The notes beneath the pieces were generated by a model. The model was not told the origin of the DNA and did no database searches. It worked only from the letters and a program-made list of their open reading frames with translations. DNA of 64,000 nucleotides from contig CANFVE010000001.1 of NCBI GenBank assembly GCA_947450365.1, positions 135,907 to 199,906 of the forward strand, written 5' to 3'. This document shows, one piece after another, positions 8,219-16,211 of this stretch. The translations under genes were made by a program, and so were the position numbers. Each line of letters starts with the position of its first letter. The first letter of the stretch is position 1. The DNA is from Cytophagaceae bacterium. GTDB taxonomy: Bacteria; Bacteroidota; Bacteroidia; Cytophagales; Spirosomataceae.

Positions 8219-9541
8219 ATGTCTTCTACTCATCAAGCCCACCTAAAAAAGGTCCTCAGTCCACTCATGTTATGGGGATTAGGCGTGGGCTATGTGATTT
8301 CGGGCATGTATTTCGGATGGAACCTCGGCCTTCCCGAAGGTGGGACCTACGGCTTGGCCATCGCCACGGGCATCATCATTCTCCTGTATACCTGCTTTAG
8401 TTTTTCCTATGCCGAATTAGCCTGTTCCATTCCAAAAGCCGGCGGCGTGTTTGATTATGCCTCTCGAGCCTTCGGACCTCGCATGGGATTCATGGCTGGG
8501 ATGGCCCAACTAATCGAATTTGTTTTCGCCCCACCCGCCATCGCCTTTGGAATTGGTGCCTATTTTAACCTGTTTTTTCCGGATGTGCCCGTGATGACCA
8601 TTTCGATTGTCGCGTATGTGCTTTTTACTGGCCTGAATATGTATGGGGTGAAAGCCGCTGCGACCTTCGAATTAATCATTACCATCATCGCGGTGATTGA
8701 AATCATCATTTTCGCCGCGGTCACCTTGCCGCATTTTGAGGTGGCAAATCTGCAAAAAAATGCTTGGCCGAATGGCTGGACCGGCGTCATGGCCGCCCTA
8801 CCTTTTGCGATATGGTTTTTCCTGGGGATTGAAGGGCTGGCGAATGTGGCTGAGGAAGCCGAAAATCCACAAAAAGATATTCAAAAGGGATTTGGCTATG
8901 CGCTGTTGACCCTCGTGATTTTATGTATCCTCGTTTTTCTTGGGGCCATCGGCGTGGGAGGCTGGGAGGCTATCGTGTATAAAAATGGTCATTCTGGGGA
9001 TACCTCAGATTCACCATTGCCATTGGCGATGGGCCAAATTGTAGGTTCTTCGGGCTGGTTGTTTCATGTACTCCTGACAGTCGGTTTATTCGGTTTAGTG
9101 GCGTCTTTTCACGGTTTAATTTTAGCGGCGGGTCGTTCGAGTTATGAGTTAGGCGCCAAAGGCTTCGCCCCTCGATTTTTGGGCCAAATTAATGAGCGTT
9201 TTCAAACACCAGCCAAGGCCTTATTGGCCAATATGGGCATCGGTATCATCGCCCTTTTTACCAATCAAACCGCTGAAATCATCACGATCTCGGTGATGGG
9301 GGCTTTGACATTGTATAGTATTGCGATGTTGTCCTTGCTCCGACTTCGAAAAAAAGAACCCAACATGCTCCGGCCTTTTCGGGTGCCCTTATATCCATGG
9401 ATGCCCTTGTTGGCTTTGGTTTTGTCCACACTTTGCCTTATTTTTATTGCCTTTTATCAGCCCACCTTGTTTTGTATTTACTTGGGAATCCTGACGATTT
9501 GTTATGTACTTTTTGTGTTGATCGTTCAACCCAAAACCTAA
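8219..9541 (+). CDS. APC-superfamily permease, ethanolamine-permease type
   Basis: Inner-membrane amine/amino acid permease of 440 residues with about 12 membrane helices. Its start 'LGLGVGYVISGMYFGWNLG' region and 'LPEGGTYGLAIATG' closely resemble the ethanolamine permease (Eat) family, as do 'ELACSIPKAGGVFDYASRA' and 'GIEGLANVAEEAENPQKDI'. A TTG at 8213 is in frame but the ATG at 8219 gives a normal start. It opens a five-gene operon; the next gene starts 4 bp after its stop. The neighbours (glutamyl ligase, alcohol and aldehyde dehydrogenases, hydrolase) support uptake of a small amino alcohol. Substrate is inferred, not proven. Confidence 0.85.
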   Translation: MSSTHQAHLKKVLSPLMLWGLGVGYVISGMYFGWNLGLPEGGTYGLAIATGIIILLYTCFSFSYAELACSIPKAGGVFDYASRAFGPRMGFMAGMAQLIEFVFAPPAIAFGIGAYFNLFFPDVPVMTISIVAYVLFTGLNMYGVKAAATFELIITIIAVIEIIIFAAVTLPHFEVANLQKNAWPNGWTGVMAALPFAIWFFLGIEGLANVAEEAENPQKDIQKGFGYALLTLVILCILVFLGAIGVGGWEAIVYKNGHSGDTSDSPLPLAMGQIVGSSGWLFHVLLTVGLFGLVASFHGLILAAGRSSYELGAKGFAPRFLGQINERFQTPAKALLANMGIGIIALFTNQTAEIITISVMGALTLYSIAMLSLLRLRKKEPNMLRPFRVPLYPWMPLLALVLSTLCLIFIAFYQPTLFCIYLGILTICYVLFVLIVQPKT

Positions 9542-9545
9542 AACT

Positions 9546-10895
9546 ATGACTGAAAATCAAATCCTCGATTATGTTCGCGAACATGCGGATCAGCGAGTTA
9601 AACTAGCGATCACCGACATCGATGGGGTGTTGCGCGGAAAATACATCAGTACCGAGAAATTCTTAAGCGCCGTGCAGGGTAATGTAGGTTTTTGCAATGT
9701 GGTTTTTGGTTGGGACATGGCCGATGTAGCCTATGAGAATTCCGCCTATACCGGTTGGCATTCCGGCTACCCAGACGCGCCCGTACGAATCGATGTCTCC
9801 TCCTTTCGTAGCATTCCTTGGGAAAATAACATTCCTTTTTTTCTCTGTGAGTTAATCGATGCGCCTACGCATTCGGCGGCTGTATGCCCCCGGGGCTTGT
9901 TGAAAGGCCTCATTTCCCAGGCCGAACAAGCCGGATTTACAGCGTTTTTCAGCCAAGAATTCGAATGGTTTAATTTCGAAGAAACCCCCAATTCCGTCCA
10001 TGAAAAGAACTTTCAAAACCTGAAACCGCTTTCGCCTGGGATGTTTGGCTATTCGATTTTACGTAGCACCTTACGCAATGATTTTTTTGATGCGCTATTT
10101 GGCCAATTAAGCGCCTTCGGTATTCCTCTCGAGGGTTTGCATACGGAAACGGGCCCCGGTGTTTATGAAGCGGCGATTGCCTATTCGGGCATTTTAGAAG
10201 CAGCCGATCGGGCCGTATTGTTTAAATCTTCGGTCAAAGAATTAGCGTATAAAAAGGGCATTATGGCTACGTTTATGGCGAAATGGGATGAAAATCTACC
10301 AGGTTGCAGTGGCCATGTGCATCAAAGTCTCTGGGACACCCAACAAGAGAAAAACCTATTTTATGATGGGGAAACGGGGATGAGTGAATTATTCCAACAT
10401 TATATCGCGGGCCAATTGCACTGTTTACCTCATATCCTGCCGATGCTCGCGCCAACCGTCAATTCCTTCAAGCGATTGGTGGAAGGTGCTTGGGCACCCA
10501 CGACCTTGACTTGGGCCGTGGATAATCGGACTGTCGCGCTGCGTGCGTTGCCAGGAAGTAAAAAAGCTAGTCGTTTGGAAACGCGGGTGGTGGGTTCGGA
10601 TGTGAATCCGTATTTGGCGATGTCGGCCTGTTTAGCCGCCGGATTGTATGGCATAAAACATAAATTGGCCTTGCAAGCTGCTACCGTGGGCAACGGATAT
10701 GCGGATGAAAGCTTTGGTCGATTGCCCGGAAATTTACAAAAAGCAACCCAAGCCATGAAGGAATCCCCGGTCGCAAAGGAATTATTTGGGGAGGAATTTG
10801 TGAATCATTTTGTGGCGACACGTGAGTGGGAATGGGCCCAATACAGCCGAGTGGTCAGTGATTGGGAAAAGAAACGATATTTTGAAATTATTTAA
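9546..10895 (+). CDS. Glutamine-synthetase-like gamma-glutamyl-amine ligase
   Basis: ATP-dependent ligase of the glutamine synthetase superfamily, 449 residues. The N-terminal beta-grasp segment holds 'ITDIDGVLRGKYIS'; the catalytic part has 'CSGHVHQSLWD' (about 254-264), 'NSFKRLVEGAWAP', 'NRTVALRALPGS' and 'RLETRVVGSDVNPYLAM', i.e. the nucleotide and glutamate site motifs. The set of neighbours argues against ammonia assimilation and for PuuA/GlnA4-like glutamylation of an amine: here probably ethanolamine to gamma-glutamyl-ethanolamide. That reaction is known for GlnA4-type enzymes; its assignment here is inference. There is no PuuB-type oxidase gene, which weakens putrescine as substrate. 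One bp separates it from the next gene. Confidence 0.85.
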   Translation: MTENQILDYVREHADQRVKLAITDIDGVLRGKYISTEKFLSAVQGNVGFCNVVFGWDMADVAYENSAYTGWHSGYPDAPVRIDVSSFRSIPWENNIPFFLCELIDAPTHSAAVCPRGLLKGLISQAEQAGFTAFFSQEFEWFNFEETPNSVHEKNFQNLKPLSPGMFGYSILRSTLRNDFFDALFGQLSAFGIPLEGLHTETGPGVYEAAIAYSGILEAADRAVLFKSSVKELAYKKGIMATFMAKWDENLPGCSGHVHQSLWDTQQEKNLFYDGETGMSELFQHYIAGQLHCLPHILPMLAPTVNSFKRLVEGAWAPTTLTWAVDNRTVALRALPGSKKASRLETRVVGSDVNPYLAMSACLAAGLYGIKHKLALQAATVGNGYADESFGRLPGNLQKATQAMKESPVAKELFGEEFVNHFVATREWEWAQYSRVVSDWEKKRYFEII

Positions 10896-10896
10896 G

Positions 10897-12045
10897 ATGG
10901 ATTTTACACAAATACGACAATTTAATTTTCCTACCGTGATTCGTTTCGGGGTGGGGGCAGTGAAGGAATTAGCACCCTATGTCACGAGCCAGGGATTTTC
11001 AAAACCTCTCATCGTGACGGATCCGGTCATCGCGGAATTGGGATTTTTCAAGCAAATTTTGGCGGATCTTACGAAGGCCGGTTTTTCGGTCGAGGTGTTT
11101 TCAAGCATCCATAAAAACCCGGTGAAATCTGATGTCTATGCAGGAACTGCCGTGTGGGATGCGACGGGTCGGGATTGTTTGATTGGGATTGGAGGAGGGG
11201 CGGCCTTGGATGTGGCGCGGGCGATTGTGTTGCAGGTGAATCACCGGGAGGATTTGTTCCATTACGATGATTTAATCGGCGGAGATGTCTATGTGACGAA
11301 TGATGTGCCGCATTTTATTACCATTCCCACGACCTCGGGAACGGGTTCGGAAGTTGGTCGTTCGGCGATCATTGCCGACGATGAAACGCATCAAAAAAAG
11401 ATTTTATTTTCACCCAAATTATTAGCCAAAATCGTCTTCGCCGATCCAATGCTGACCATGGAATTGCCGGCTTTTGTGACGGCGGCCACGGGCATGGATG
11501 CTCTGACGCATAATATGGAAGCCTATTTGGCCAAAAATTATCATCCAATGTGCGATGGAATCGCGCTGGAAGGGATGCGATTGGTATCGGAATCCTTGAT
11601 CCAAGCGGTAAAAAAACCAAGCATTGAATCACGGTCCAAGATGTTATTGGCTTCGATGATGGGCGCGATTGCGTTCCAAAAAGGCTTGGGTGTTGTGCAT
11701 TCTTTGGCGCATCCTTTGTCTTCCTTGTTGGACACACACCATGGCTTGGCGAATGCGGTAAATATTCCCTACGGCATGCGCTTTAACATCGCGGGTTTTG
11801 AGAATCGATTTGCGCGAATGGCGCAGACCTTGGGCCTTTCGGAGCATTCGGGGGACGCGGTGGTGTCTTATTTGTTTGACCTAAATACACAGGTGGGGAT
11901 TCCGCATCGTTTGCGGGATATTCATGTCAAAGAGGAACATTTGGATACCTTGGCGGCCTTGGCATTTGCGGATTTTGCACATCCTAATAACCCTAAACCC
12001 GTTTCTCAGGCTGATTTTCGGGCGCTTTACGGCGAAGCTTTATAA
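10897..12045 (+). CDS. Iron-containing alcohol dehydrogenase
   Basis: Group III metal-dependent alcohol dehydrogenase, 382 residues. The NAD motif is GIGGGAALDVARA (about 106-118); 'IPTTSGTGSEVGRSA' (about 147-161) and the metal-site region 'ATGMDALTHNMEAY' are typical, with later histidines in 'GVVHSLAHPLSSLLDTHHG'. An upstream GTG at 10810 is in frame but lies inside the ligase gene; the ATG at 10897 fits the family N-terminus. In the proposed pathway it would oxidize the hydroxyl of gamma-glutamyl-ethanolamide to the aldehyde. The presence of an alcohol dehydrogenase where putrescine pathways use an amine oxidase points to an amino alcohol substrate. Confidence 0.88.
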   Translation: MDFTQIRQFNFPTVIRFGVGAVKELAPYVTSQGFSKPLIVTDPVIAELGFFKQILADLTKAGFSVEVFSSIHKNPVKSDVYAGTAVWDATGRDCLIGIGGGAALDVARAIVLQVNHREDLFHYDDLIGGDVYVTNDVPHFITIPTTSGTGSEVGRSAIIADDETHQKKILFSPKLLAKIVFADPMLTMELPAFVTAATGMDALTHNMEAYLAKNYHPMCDGIALEGMRLVSESLIQAVKKPSIESRSKMLLASMMGAIAFQKGLGVVHSLAHPLSSLLDTHHGLANAVNIPYGMRFNIAGFENRFARMAQTLGLSEHSGDAVVSYLFDLNTQVGIPHRLRDIHVKEEHLDTLAALAFADFAHPNNPKPVSQADFRALYGEAL

Positions 12046-12048
12046 GAT

Positions 12049-12744
12049 ATGGTGCGCATCGGCATTACGGAATCGGATACGAATTTCCTTAACTACCCCG
12101 CTTGGATTCAAGGGGATGGGGTGGAGGTTATTGTTCTTTCCTATAAGAATGAAAATAAGGAAGATTTTTCGCGTTGCGATGGATTTCTGTTGTCGGGTGG
12201 CGTGGATATGCATCCATCGGCCTATGGGAATTCGCGGGTGGATTATCCTTGGGCCACGAATTTTAATGGAGCACGTGATGCTTTTGAGCGCGAGGTTTTT
12301 CAATATGCCTGTTTACATGAAAAGCCGGTCTTGGCGATTTGTCGGGGCCTGCAAGTAGTCAATGTCGCACTTGGTGGTAATCTAATCCAAGATTTACAAG
12401 AGCAAGGATTTTCGAATCACCGAAAGGGTGCGGAGGCAGATCGCGAACATCTTATTTCTGTGGAGCCTTCAAGTTTATTATTTTCGATTGCCGGTCAGTC
12501 TCAAGGCCTCGTGAATTCGGCTCATCATCAAGGCTTGGACCGAATAGCCGAATCCCTTCGGGTCAGTGCTTGGTCAGATGACCGGGTCGTGGAGGCGATT
12601 GAATATAAAGATTTTGACCAAAAACCATTCTTTTTAGGTGTCCAATGGCATCCGGAGCGTTTACGCATCCAAGATTCCTATACACCTTTTTCCATGCATA
12701 TCCGTCAGGCATTTTTGGATGCCGCAAAACCCTCCAACATATGA
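12049..12744 (+). CDS. Class I glutamine amidotransferase-like gamma-glutamyl hydrolase (PuuD-like)
   Basis: Peptidase C26-type hydrolase of 231 residues. The nucleophile is probably Cys98 (AICRGLQ), with His201 and Glu203 in 'VQWHPE' completing the triad; 'LSGGVDMHPSAYG' (48-60) is the oxyanion/substrate loop. PuuD relatives cleave gamma-glutamyl-GABA; here the expected substrate would be gamma-glutamyl-glycine, giving glycine and recycling glutamate. It follows the alcohol dehydrogenase by 3 bp and overlaps the aldehyde dehydrogenase start (ATGA), so translation of the two is probably coupled. The substrate is inferred from context. Confidence 0.85.
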   Translation: MVRIGITESDTNFLNYPAWIQGDGVEVIVLSYKNENKEDFSRCDGFLLSGGVDMHPSAYGNSRVDYPWATNFNGARDAFEREVFQYACLHEKPVLAICRGLQVVNVALGGNLIQDLQEQGFSNHRKGAEADREHLISVEPSSLLFSIAGQSQGLVNSAHHQGLDRIAESLRVSAWSDDRVVEAIEYKDFDQKPFFLGVQWHPERLRIQDSYTPFSMHIRQAFLDAAKPSNI

Positions 12745-14105
12745 ATATCATCAATCCCGCCACGGAAGAACTCATTACGCACGTGGATGCTGACACGTCC
12801 GAAACGCTGACGCTTAAATTTCAACGCCTTCATGCTGCGCAATCAGCCTGGGCGGCACGAACAGTGGAAGAACGTTCCGCGATTTTGCTTCGCTTTGTGG
12901 ATTTATTGAAACAAAATATGGAAGCCTTGGCGGGGATTTTGACGGCGGAAATGGGGAAGCCTTTGCAACAAAGTCGGAACGAAATCAACGGCGCCTCCGG
13001 CAAAGCCACCTGGCTCGCGGAACATGCGCCGACTTACCTGGCCGACGAACTCATGTCCGTTTCTGAACAAATGACTGAAAAAATTGTCTATGAAGCTTTA
13101 GGGGTGATTTGTAATATCTCTGCATGGAATTATCCATACAATGTGGGCGTGAACGTGTTTGTTCCGGCGCTTTTGGCGGGAAATGCGGTGATGTATAAAC
13201 CTTCGGAATTTGCGACGTTGACCGGTATGGAAATCGCTCGTTATCTACATGAAGCTGGTGTTCCCGAGGATGTGTTTATCCTCGCGATCGGAGAGGGTGA
13301 AGTGGGGAAATCCCTATTAGACCTGCCGTTTCAAGGATATTATTTCACGGGTTCTTATCCCACAGGCAAATATATTTACGAACGCGTCTCCGAAAAAATG
13401 GTGCCTTGCGTCCTTGAATTAGGGGGTAAGGATCCGGTCTATGTGGCGGATGACGTGGTGGACGTGGCAGGTGCTGCGGCGGGTATTGCAGATGGGGCCT
13501 TTTATAACAATGGGCAAAGCTGCTGCTCGGTCGAGCGCATTTATGTCCATGAAAAAATCTATGATGCCTTCGTGGATGCCTTTGTTCAGGAGGTGAATTC
13601 ATGGAAAATCGGCGCGCCGACTGAAGAAGGTGTCTACCTATCTGTCCTCACTCGAAAAAATCAAATCGCCGTCTTAGAAGCTCAAGTGGCAGATGCGCTG
13701 AGCAAAGGAGCACGTGTACTCACGGGAGGTGCAGCGATGGAGGGGAAGGGCTATGGATTTGCGCCAACGGTTTTAGTCGATGTGCAACAACATATGCTTG
13801 TCATGCAAGATGAGAGTTTCGGTCCGATCATTGGCATCATGAAAGTTCATTCAGATGCGGAAGCGGTAGAAAAGATGAACGACACGGCATTTGGCTTAAC
13901 GGCTGGTGTGTATTCAGCTTCTCAAACTCGGGCGGAAACCATCTTGGCTCAGGTGAATTCAGGCTCAGGCTATTGGAATTGTTGCGACCGCGTCAGTGCC
14001 GCACTTCCATGGAGTGGTCGGGGACATTCGGGATTCGGATCTACCTTATCTCATGTGGGCTTGCGGGCATTCACCAAGACGAAATCCTATCATTTACGGA
14101 AATAA
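12741..14105 (+). CDS. Aldehyde dehydrogenase (NAD(P)-dependent)
   Basis: Aldehyde dehydrogenase of 454 residues. The general base Glu226 lies in 'LELGGKDP' and the catalytic Cys is Cys261 in 'GQSCCS' (a second Cys follows). Cofactor Lys152-type motif 'YKPSE' is at 152-156 and 'TGSYPTGK' at about 203-210. An upstream in-frame start at 12645 overlaps the previous gene heavily; the ATG at 12741 gives an ATGA overlap and the family N-terminus. It would oxidize gamma-glutamyl-aminoacetaldehyde to gamma-glutamyl-glycine. It is the last gene of the operon and is followed at once by a strong terminator. Confidence 0.9.
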   Translation: MNIINPATEELITHVDADTSETLTLKFQRLHAAQSAWAARTVEERSAILLRFVDLLKQNMEALAGILTAEMGKPLQQSRNEINGASGKATWLAEHAPTYLADELMSVSEQMTEKIVYEALGVICNISAWNYPYNVGVNVFVPALLAGNAVMYKPSEFATLTGMEIARYLHEAGVPEDVFILAIGEGEVGKSLLDLPFQGYYFTGSYPTGKYIYERVSEKMVPCVLELGGKDPVYVADDVVDVAGAAAGIADGAFYNNGQSCCSVERIYVHEKIYDAFVDAFVQEVNSWKIGAPTEEGVYLSVLTRKNQIAVLEAQVADALSKGARVLTGGAAMEGKGYGFAPTVLVDVQQHMLVMQDESFGPIIGIMKVHSDAEAVEKMNDTAFGLTAGVYSASQTRAETILAQVNSGSGYWNCCDRVSAALPWSGRGHSGFGSTLSHVGLRAFTKTKSYHLRK

Positions 14106-14131
14106 AAAAGAGACGCCTAGGCGTCTCTTTT
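14106..14131. terminator. Bidirectional rho-independent terminator
   Basis: A perfect 12-bp inverted repeat, AAAAGAGACGCC-TA-GGCGTCTCTTTT, begins right after the aldehyde dehydrogenase stop. Its arms carry A/T tracts, so it can terminate in both directions, here mainly the plus-strand operon. Confidence 0.9.
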
Positions 14132-14197
14132 AAAAAAATAGCTTCGATTTTTTGCTGGAGTATCTCGAAAACATTTAATCTCCATGCCACCGGGCAA

Positions 14198-14259
14198 GTG
14201 CTCATTCGAAAATCGTCCACTCGTTCTATTTTGGGTTTGTTCTCATTCGAAAAAGTCCA
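14198..14259. repeat. Two copies of a ~20-bp direct repeat in a convergent gap
   Basis: The 12-bp string CTCATTCGAAAA occurs at 14201-14212 and 14242-14253, each followed within a few bases by GTCCA. The copies lie 41 bp apart in the 142-bp gap after the terminator and before the minus-strand gene's stop codon. No coding function is seen in the gap. It could be a remnant of a duplication or a minor binding site. Confidence 0.4.
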
Positions 14260-14273
14260 ATCCCCTTTTATTT

Positions 14274-16193
14274 CTATTTCTGCGAATTAATCCAGGCGGC
14301 TAATTTCTTTATGTCGCCTTTGGGCAAATTGCCCATGGGAGGCATCGGCGTTGAAAATTCTGGCCAATTGGACGGTTTTGGCATCGCAATCAGCGCCTCG
14401 ATTTGCGCATTCGTATATTTCCGTTTCGCCACTTCCGTGTAGGCTGGACCCACCGCTTTTTCGTTTACCTTATGACAGGCCAGGCAGGTATGTTTCGTCA
14501 AAAGGGCTTTGGCCTCCTTATCTGAAATGATACTTGCCGCGATTTTCGGACCAGCTTCTTTTGTTTGATTATCCGGCGTATTGGCTTCCTTGCTAGGATC
14601 TGTCAGGTCTTTTTTCGCCTTTGGTTTTGGCGTTTGCAATGGGATATTGGCTTTGGCTCCCGCTGGAATGGCATTAAGGGTATAATAGGCCGTTCCGTGC
14701 AACAAAGGATTTCCTTCTGTCTCGGACCTAAGCCCCTCCGGAATAATCGTGTGGATATATCCTTCCCGTAAATTGTCTACGACCAATCGAACCTTCAATC
14801 CATCCGCTGACACTTGTGCGCCTCGAACTGGATTTTCTTTGCGATTCACCATCGGACTTCCATAGACCGGGTGGTATTTGTAGATGTAAGAGCTGACATC
14901 ATAATTATTGATATCTGCGGCTAATTTCCGATTCACCGGCAAGGTAAATTCAATCTCAAACCCATCCGGCATCGCCCGAACGGCCTTCATCTCAAAAGGC
15001 ATTTTACCACTAAAAATTAAGCGTTCCAAACCAAAATCTTCTTTCCCAATAGAACCCCAGCCGCGATTCGTACCGCCCACAAACATGCTATTGTCACTTC
15101 CCCAGGTCATTCGCAATACCCCTGAGCGGAAGCCTGACATAAAATCAAAGGACGCTCCTTGGTATTTTCCATTCACTTTTTCTAAAAATACGCGGGCGAT
15201 TTTGGACATGCCTTGGTCGCCTACGAACAATTGACCCGCAAATGGGCCAAATTTTCCTTTCGTCTCATCTGCCAAAATTTCAGAGGTGGACACACCTAAC
15301 ACGCCATAAGGTAACCACACGGCAGGGGATTTAATCCCCATATTCGGTAAGGTTTTGGCCATTTCATAAATGGTCGTCATTGGCTTCGCTTCCGTTTCGA
15401 CATACTCGGGTTTTACCAAGGGATTATCCCGTGGGTCTACCAAATTAAAGACCATTTCCTTCCGCATCTTCACAGGAGATTCCGGACGATCCGCCCAAGC
15501 CAATGAGGCTGGATGGCCTAAAAAATCCCCTTTTTGAACGTGTGAAATGAAACCTGATCCTTGCCAATCCCCCTGGTTATCCCCGTAAAAGAATTCCCCA
15601 TCGATCATTCCAATCCCGCAAGGGGAACGCATACCCGCCGCAAAGGGCTCCATCTTGCCATCGGGACTGATTTTCATGGTCCAACCCCGCCAAGGCACGG
15701 TGGATTTTCCTGCCCACCAATCCGAATTTCCGAAGGCTACATTGCCTGTGATGTAAAAGGATCCATCTGGTCCAATTTTGGGACCATAGGAATATTCATG
15801 GTAATGACCTGAGATGGGCCAAGAATATACGGTTTCGTAACGTTCCGCTTTTCCATCCCCATTTTTATCGACCAGTCGGGTTAATTCCCCACGTTGCGCG
15901 CAATACAAAAAGCCATCTTTATAAGCCAATCCTAAGATTTCATGCAATCCGCTGGCGAATTTCCGGAAATAGGGCCGGGTTGAATTTGGGTTTTCGATGA
16001 TGTAGACATCACCCCGACGCGTGGAGGCCGCCATATCACCATTCGGCAATAAAGCTAATCCACCTACTTCCAGCACCACCCCTTCCGGCGTGGCGATTTT
16101 GGCAATTTTATAATAATCCGTTTCTACCGGATTTTGGCCGAATACATTCAAGGCCACACATATCAAGCAAATAACTAATGTATATTTTTTCAT
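14274..16193 (-). CDS. Sorbosone-dehydrogenase-like propeller with C-terminal cytochrome c domain
   Basis: Secreted protein of 639 residues: signal peptide about 1-19, a six-bladed propeller of the L-sorbosone/glucose dehydrogenase type (about 30-400), a beta-rich linker, a Pro/Lys-rich hinge (about 525-550) and a C-terminal heme domain with CLACH at 570-574 and a probable axial Met in 'TPMPPMG'. It would oxidize a sugar or related substrate in the periplasm and pass electrons to its own heme. The ATG at 16193 starts directly at the signal peptide; a start at 16202 is less likely. It is the third gene of BASS-DUF1080-dehydrogenase, 18 bp after DUF1080. The true substrate and cofactor are not visible. 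Confidence 0.78.
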   Translation of the reverse strand: MKKYTLVICLICVALNVFGQNPVETDYYKIAKIATPEGVVLEVGGLALLPNGDMAASTRRGDVYIIENPNSTRPYFRKFASGLHEILGLAYKDGFLYCAQRGELTRLVDKNGDGKAERYETVYSWPISGHYHEYSYGPKIGPDGSFYITGNVAFGNSDWWAGKSTVPWRGWTMKISPDGKMEPFAAGMRSPCGIGMIDGEFFYGDNQGDWQGSGFISHVQKGDFLGHPASLAWADRPESPVKMRKEMVFNLVDPRDNPLVKPEYVETEAKPMTTIYEMAKTLPNMGIKSPAVWLPYGVLGVSTSEILADETKGKFGPFAGQLFVGDQGMSKIARVFLEKVNGKYQGASFDFMSGFRSGVLRMTWGSDNSMFVGGTNRGWGSIGKEDFGLERLIFSGKMPFEMKAVRAMPDGFEIEFTLPVNRKLAADINNYDVSSYIYKYHPVYGSPMVNRKENPVRGAQVSADGLKVRLVVDNLREGYIHTIIPEGLRSETEGNPLLHGTAYYTLNAIPAGAKANIPLQTPKPKAKKDLTDPSKEANTPDNQTKEAGPKIAASIISDKEAKALLTKHTCLACHKVNEKAVGPAYTEVAKRKYTNAQIEALIAMPKPSNWPEFSTPMPPMGNLPKGDIKKLAAWINSQK

Positions 16194-16211
16194 GTCTGTC
16201 AAAGGCTAAGG

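Noticed and set aside
9546..10895. Ordinary ammonia-assimilating glutamine synthetase
   Set aside because: The operon with PuuD-like hydrolase, alcohol and aldehyde dehydrogenases and an amine permease fits an amine ligase better.
11369..11737. Several minus-strand reading frames opposite the Fe-alcohol dehydrogenase
   Set aside because: They are out-of-frame shadows with odd composition; the plus-strand product shows intact family motifs.
12645..12740. Upstream extension of the aldehyde dehydrogenase
   Set aside because: It lies inside the hydrolase gene in another frame; the ATG at 12741 gives a family-like start and an ATGA overlap.
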